A stretch of DNA of 64,000 bases from CAZFLM01 sp964519955 (GTDB taxonomy: Bacteria > Armatimonadota > Chthonomonadetes > Chthonomonadales > CAJBBX01), in the NCBI GenBank assembly GCA_964519955.1, contig CAZFLM010000013.1:1-64000 (forward strand), given 5' to 3'. The notes under the pieces are model-generated. The model saw only the letters and a list, made by a program, of their open reading frames with translations, made no database searches and was not told the DNA's origin. The position numbers and the translations under genes are program-made. Positions 59,771 through 64,000 of the stretch are shown here, one piece after another; position 1 is the stretch's first letter; each line of letters starts with the position of its first letter.

Positions 59771-61634
59771 GTCGAGTATATCCTCGAACGATGCGCGCGA
59801 CAAGCCTTCGGCGCTCCCACTCCGTCTCCGTGAACGTCTTCGGGTCCACCGTGTCGAGTACCTTGAACTCGGTGATCTGCTGCTCCATGAACACCTGGCC
59901 GTCGCGCTTCAGCACAACCTTCATGGCCTTCTTGATACCCGCCGCGTCGCGGTAGTCGCTGTAGAGGGTGTCCTGCTCGAACTCCTGGCCCATGAAGCCC
60001 GCCACCGTTGCCACCAGCCGCACGGGCAGGCCGCTCGCCTTGTCGAAGTACAGCGTGAAGACCTTCTTGTCCGGCTCGGTGACCCGAACCCCGGCGGCCG
60101 GCTTCCCCTCCACCGTGGCGTCGGCGACGGACGCGAGCGTGTACCCGGCGCCCTTCAGCGGCACGATCAGCACCGGCGCCAGAGCGAGAAGCACCGAGCG
60201 CTTCTCGCTGGCCAACTCGTCGGCGCGCATGTCCGTCCGGTTGCCGCCGAAGACGCGCACTCCCTTGTCGCCCAACAGCACGGTGACACCCTTCATCTTG
60301 TTCCCGCCGAACTCGCCCTCGAACTCCTGCCGCATGCTGCCGAGGCCCTGGTATACCACCGACGTCGCGACCTCGCTCGTGTTGGGCCCGAAGGTCATCT
60401 TGGACTTGGCCTTCCACGAGACCGCCTTGATCCTCGACAGCGCCTCGTCCCCGCCCAGCGCCGCGATGGCCTTCGCGAGGACGGCCGGGGCCACCTGCGG
60501 GACGGAAGGACCGGCGGGCGCCTGGTCCGGTGTCTCGGCGGTCGCCACGTAGCGCGGCAGCGTCCCGGCCAGCGCCTGCTTGACGAAGACGCCGAAGTCC
60601 GGCGTGGGGGTGTAGTTCCAGTCCGAGACGAGCGTCGGGCCGGCGCTGACATGCAGGTCCCAAGCGGTCCAGTGCCACTTGTTGTCCTGGAGCCCCTGCA
60701 GAATCTGGCGCACCCACTGCTCGCCGCGCGACCGCCGCCCGAAGCCCCCGCCCGCGCCGAACTCGCCCACGAGGATGGGGACCTTGGCCGCCGCCCGCTT
60801 CATCTTGGCCACCCACTGCTCCGGCGTGTCGCCCTTCATCGGGTAGTTGTGGTTCGCGTAGATGACGCCCAGGCCCTTGCGGTCGGCCAGCGCCTTGCCC
60901 TCGAGGAAGCCCGACATGTCGTAAGCCCAGTCCAGCCCGCCCACCACGACCACGTTCCGCGCGCCCGTCGCACGCACCGTGTCGAGCAGCTTCTGCATCC
61001 CCACGGCCTCGTAGGTCTTGGTGTAGTTGCGCTGGCGGTCGCTCTCCGTCACCGGGCCGCCGTTCAGCCACACGTCCCACGTCACGTCGTGCGGCTCGTT
61101 GTAGAGGTCGAAGAGGACGGCGGGGTGGTTCTTGTACGCCGCGGCGCACTCCTTCCAGAACGCCACGCTGTTCCGGTCGGGCATCGAGTGCTGGCCGATC
61201 TGCTGCCCCCACTCGCCGGCGTTCGACCAGTGGAGGTCCAGGATGACGTAAGCGCCGAGCGAAGCGCAGGTGTCGACCACCTGTTTCACCAGGGCGCGGT
61301 AGGCCTTGCCCTCGTCCTTCTGCTCAGGCACCTTGCCGAACCAGCGGTCCTGCGCCAGGGGCACGCGGACGACATTGCACTTCCACTCCCGGATGGCCAC
61401 CTTCACCGTCTGCAGGATGTGCCCCTCGCCGTCGCTGGTCCACTCCATGCTGGCCGCGTTCACGCCGCGCAGCCAGACCGGCCGGTTCTTGGCATCGAGG
61501 AGGCGGTTGCCGACAACCTTGAGCGGGAGCAGCGGCGGGGCCGTGCGGGTCTGCGCGGGGGACGGCGAGGTGATGGCGCTTGCGGCGGCGAGGAGGAGGA
61601 CAGCTATCAGGAACGTGCGGCGTAGGGAGATCAT
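59745..61634 (-). CDS. exported GH5-like glycosidase fused to a LolA-like domain
   Basis: A 629-residue protein with a signal peptide (about 1-28). Residues 35-355 form a GH5 cellulase-like barrel: W-L-R-G-V-N-A near the start, acid/base Glu 180 in F-D-L-Y-N-E-P, nucleophile Glu 291 in I-L-V-G-E-F-G and H-W-T-A-W-D. After a Pro/Ala linker (to about 370), residues 375-600 look like an outer-membrane lipoprotein-carrier (LolA-like) domain with L-G-G-D-E-A-L, S-W-K-A-K and K-A-S-G-L-P-V-R-L. The last 24 residues are basic, do not resemble the domain end and overlap brnT, suggesting a lost stop codon. Confidence 0.85.
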   Translation of the reverse strand: MISLRRTFLIAVLLLAAASAITSPSPAQTRTAPPLLPLKVVGNRLLDAKNRPVWLRGVNAASMEWTSDGEGHILQTVKVAIREWKCNVVRVPLAQDRWFGKVPEQKDEGKAYRALVKQVVDTCASLGAYVILDLHWSNAGEWGQQIGQHSMPDRNSVAFWKECAAAYKNHPAVLFDLYNEPHDVTWDVWLNGGPVTESDRQRNYTKTYEAVGMQKLLDTVRATGARNVVVVGGLDWAYDMSGFLEGKALADRKGLGVIYANHNYPMKGDTPEQWVAKMKRAAAKVPILVGEFGAGGGFGRRSRGEQWVRQILQGLQDNKWHWTAWDLHVSAGPTLVSDWNYTPTPDFGVFVKQALAGTLPRYVATAETPDQAPAGPSVPQVAPAVLAKAIAALGGDEALSRIKAVSWKAKSKMTFGPNTSEVATSVVYQGLGSMRQEFEGEFGGNKMKGVTVLLGDKGVRVFGGNRTDMRADELASEKRSVLLALAPVLIVPLKGAGYTLASVADATVEGKPAAGVRVTEPDKKVFTLYFDKASGLPVRLVATVAGFMGQEFEQDTLYSDYRDAAGIKKAMKVVLKRDGQVFMEQQITEFKVLDTVDPKTFTETEWERRRLVARIVRGYTRHGHGVRVG

Positions 61635-61797
61635 GGCTCACTGGCTCCTTCCCTGTTCGGTGGACTGCCTACTGGATGCTTCTTCCCCCAACGCCCGCCA
61701 GGTTCCTGCATGGCTGCAGGCGCACGACAAACGCATCGGGGGCGGGAACGGCTCGCGGCCGCCCCACCCCCGATGCGTACAGCGTCACGCGTCTTGG

Positions 61798-63453
61798 TTA
61801 CGCGCCCTTCTCCAACGCCAGCGTCCTGGTCGGCTGGTCGGCGACCTCGGTCGGGCCGAAGTACTGGATGGGGCCTGGGAAGACGTACTGGTCGCCCAAC
61901 GCCCACGCCTCACGGCCGGCGGCGAACTCGGCGAACGGCTTGCCCGCCAGGTCCACCAGCGCCTTCTTGATGACCGGCGTCGGCTTGCCCTTGCGGATCT
62001 CCATGTTCAGCATCATCGTGACCGGCGTGCCGCCCGCCACCCACTCGTCGGCGGGCTTGATGGTGTTGCGCACGTTCGCGGTGTAGCCGGTGAGGCCCGC
62101 GCGGACGAGCTGCGCCGCGGCATAGCCCAGCGAGTAGCAGTAGTCGGCGTCGAAGTTCGACGGAGCGGCGCAGCGGCCTTCGTAGCCGAAGAAGTGCGAG
62201 AGCGGCGCGAACTTGGCGTCCGTCTTGCCCTCGGCCTTCAGGTACGCGATGCGGTCCGACACGAGGTCGATGAGCAGGCGCTCGGTCTCGACCTGCGAGA
62301 GCGGCACGTTGCCATGGTTGTCGCGCTTCAGCAGCACTTCCTGGGCGTCGACGGGCAGGGAGCCGTACACCTTGGCGCTCTGGGCGCTCAGGCGGCCGGT
62401 GACGAACTGCGCGCGCTCGGAGTGGTCGGGCAGCCCGTGGATGTAGGCCTCGTGCTCGCCGAGGATGTTGCTCAACTCGTCGATGGTGGTCTTAATGTCG
62501 GAGATGAACTCGACCAGACCCTCGGGCACGAGCAGCACGCCGTAGTTCTTGCCGTCGGCCGCGCGCCTGGTCACCACGTCCGCGATGTAGGTGACGATCT
62601 CGTCGAGTGTGGTGCCCTTGGCGGCGACTTCCTCGGAGATGAGCGTGATATTGGGGTGCGTCTGCAGCGCGCACTCGAGCGCCACGTGGCTGGCGGCGCG
62701 GCCCATCAGGCGGACGAAGTGCCAGTACTTCACGGCGGAGGTGGCGTCGCGCTCGATGTTGCCGATCAGCTCGGAGTAGGTCTTGGCGCACGTATCGAAG
62801 CCGAACGAGGTCTCGATCTGCTCGTTCTTCATGTCGCCGTCGATGGTCTTGGGCACGCCGACGACCACGGTCTTGGAGCCCTGAGCCTTGAGGTACTCGG
62901 CCAGGACGGCAGCGTTGGTGTTCGAGTCGTCGCCGCCGATGATGACGAGGCCGTCGAGACCCAGGTCCTCGCAGTTCTTCTTGCAGGCGGCCAGATCCTC
63001 GGGCTTCTCGATCTTGTCGCGCCCGCTCATGATCATGTCGAAGCCACCGGTGTTGCGGTACGCGGCGATGAAGTCGGCGGTCAGCTCGCGGTACTTGCCC
63101 TTGATGACGCCGCCCGGGCCTTTGAGGAAGCCGTAGAGCTTGCTGTCGGCGTTGGCGGCCTTGAGCGCGTCGAAGAGCCCGGCGATGACGTTGTGGCCGC
63201 CCGGAGCCTGGCCGCCCGAGAGCACGACGCCGATGGTGAGCGGGGCGGTGCTCAGGTTGCCCGTGCCCTCGACGAGGGTGGCAACCGGCTGGCCGTAGGT
63301 GTTCGGGAACAGCTCGCGGATCTGCTCGGCATCCGTGGCGGGGGCGGTGGCCGCGCCGAGTTCGACGCAGACGCTGGAAGCGCGCAAGGCGCGCGGCAGC
63401 TTCGGCTGGTACGAAGCGCGCGCGGCCTGCAGCGCGGAAATGTCGCTACCCAT
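61798..63453 (-). CDS. pfp: diphosphate-dependent 6-phosphofructokinase
   Basis: A 551-residue glycolytic enzyme of the long (clade-II, plant PFP-like) type. S-G-G-Q-A-P-G-G lies at 79-86. G-G-D-D-S (173-177) carries the second Asp that blocks ATP and selects pyrophosphate. P-K-T-I-D-G-D (201-207) contains the catalytic Asp, and M-G-R (250-252) binds fructose 6-phosphate. Reversible, cytoplasmic. ATG 63453 fits the family start. It is probably transcribed with the tryptophanase-family gene upstream (159-nt gap). Confidence 0.94.
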   Translation of the reverse strand: MGSDISALQAARASYQPKLPRALRASSVCVELGAATAPATDAEQIRELFPNTYGQPVATLVEGTGNLSTAPLTIGVVLSGGQAPGGHNVIAGLFDALKAANADSKLYGFLKGPGGVIKGKYRELTADFIAAYRNTGGFDMIMSGRDKIEKPEDLAACKKNCEDLGLDGLVIIGGDDSNTNAAVLAEYLKAQGSKTVVVGVPKTIDGDMKNEQIETSFGFDTCAKTYSELIGNIERDATSAVKYWHFVRLMGRAASHVALECALQTHPNITLISEEVAAKGTTLDEIVTYIADVVTRRAADGKNYGVLLVPEGLVEFISDIKTTIDELSNILGEHEAYIHGLPDHSERAQFVTGRLSAQSAKVYGSLPVDAQEVLLKRDNHGNVPLSQVETERLLIDLVSDRIAYLKAEGKTDAKFAPLSHFFGYEGRCAAPSNFDADYCYSLGYAAAQLVRAGLTGYTANVRNTIKPADEWVAGGTPVTMMLNMEIRKGKPTPVIKKALVDLAGKPFAEFAAGREAWALGDQYVFPGPIQYFGPTEVADQPTRTLALEKGA

Positions 63454-63612
63454 GTGGCTTGTCAGTCTCCTGGAAAGTGTTCGTCCGCCCCATCGAAGCG
63501 TGGAGCGAGGGCCACGAATAGTATGGCACACCTCGCGAGAAGGGGGTTCCGGAAGTACAAGGGGAGCGCCCGAAGACGCCCCCCTCTGCAACACGGCCAC
63601 GGCAAGGCGCGG

Positions 63613-64000
63613 CTAGCAGGCGTCGCCGAACTCCTTCTTGAACGCCTCCGCCAGCTTGCGGCCCCAATCGTCGATGGCTTCCATGCGGCCGAAGAAGAAG
63701 CGCAGGACCGGGGGCTCCTCGATGAAGCGCAGGCCGCCGACCAGATCGCGGTTCGCCAGCAGCCACTTCAGGCGGTCGGTGACGTACTCCATGTGGGCCA
63801 TCGTGTAGACGCGGCGCGGCACGGCCAGGCGCGCGAGTTCGATGTCCGAGGGCACGTCGTTGCCGTCCTTGTCGCGGTCCATCGACACGGTGCCGCGCTC
63901 CATGCCGCGCGCGCCGGAGACCAGGTAGATGGCGGCCACGAGCGAGCCGGCGGGGTACTGGGTCTGCGGGATGTGCGGTAGGAACTTCATCGCGTCGACG
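63613..64000 (-). CDS. tryptophanase / tyrosine phenol-lyase family, C-terminal part
   Basis: The gene enters from the right edge; about 128 C-terminal residues are visible. They match the end of the PLP-dependent beta-eliminating lyases: P-Q-T-Q-Y-P-A-G-S-L, S-G-A-R-G-M-E-R-G-T-V-S-M, E-L-A-R-L-A-V-P-R-R-V-Y-T and the final L-R-F-F-F-G-R-M. Whether the substrate is Trp or Tyr cannot be decided without the N-terminal part. Confidence 0.88.
   Translation of the reverse strand, partial: VDAMKFLPHIPQTQYPAGSLVAAIYLVSGARGMERGTVSMDRDKDGNDVPSDIELARLAVPRRVYTMAHMEYVTDRLKWLLANRDLVGGLRFIEEPPVLRFFFGRMEAIDDWGRKLAEAFKKEFGDAC

Overview
This is a gene-dense bacterial chromosome segment of very high G+C with strong third-position bias. 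It carries genes on both strands, short intergenic gaps, GTG and TTG starts alongside ATG, and no rRNA, tRNA or CRISPR that I can see. The gene content suggests a free-living heterotroph: sugar transport, secreted hydrolases, ECF signalling, an FHA/kinase island, aconitase, transhydrogenase and acetyl-CoA carboxylase. The mix of families resembles Armatimonadota-like bacteria, but the sequence alone does not prove the phylum.

Layout. 1-3455: rhodanese end, peroxiredoxin, FeoAB ferrous iron uptake. 3456-7147: an accessory-looking stretch with a decayed polysaccharide deacetylase, a secreted DUF4185-like protein, a near-empty region and a protein resembling the C-terminal half of a large serine recombinase. 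7122-11804: two sugar ABC permeases on opposite strands, with an ankyrin/metallopeptidase lipoprotein between them. 11981-20639: secreted and metabolic genes (PepSY-like protein, xylose-isomerase-like protein, CPBP protease, DUF255 protein, Fic protein, HAD hydrolase, DUF697 protein). 20780-24343: polysaccharide deacetylase followed by an ECF sigma / anti-sigma / RseB-like operon. 24452-31969: FmdB-like protein, FKBP, Uma2-family protein, aconitase, YbjQ-like protein, PQQ beta-propeller protein and NAD(P)HX repair enzyme.

32019-43949 is the most distinctive part. It holds four FHA proteins (six FHA domains), a VWA protein, an L-type lectin, a PP2C phosphatase, an RNA 2'-phosphotransferase and a J-domain/Ser-Thr-kinase/TPR membrane protein. 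This looks like a complete phosphothreonine write-read-erase system, possibly scaffolded by a repeated T-x-[MI]-G motif in the VWA protein. 44067-47075 encodes a three-subunit proton-translocating transhydrogenase, followed by an unusually long hairpin. 47331-53661 holds a small Cys-rich protein, PAP2 phosphatase, a rhamnose-mutarotase/isomerase/dehydrogenase cluster, a SAM methyltransferase, a lipoprotein and a solitary CcrM-type DNA methyltransferase. 53800-64000 holds PheA, AccD-AccA, a CocE-type hydrolase, a BrnT toxin-antitoxin pair, a GH5-like secreted enzyme, PPi-type phosphofructokinase and the end of a tryptophanase-family gene.

Non-coding structure is rich. A dispersed element of about 80 nt is present in three full copies (13417, 29123 inverted, 37884). 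Heptanucleotide repeat arrays occur at 47078, 51054 and 51218. Several strong hairpins follow genes, and there are candidate operators at 18641-18706 and 43981-44041.
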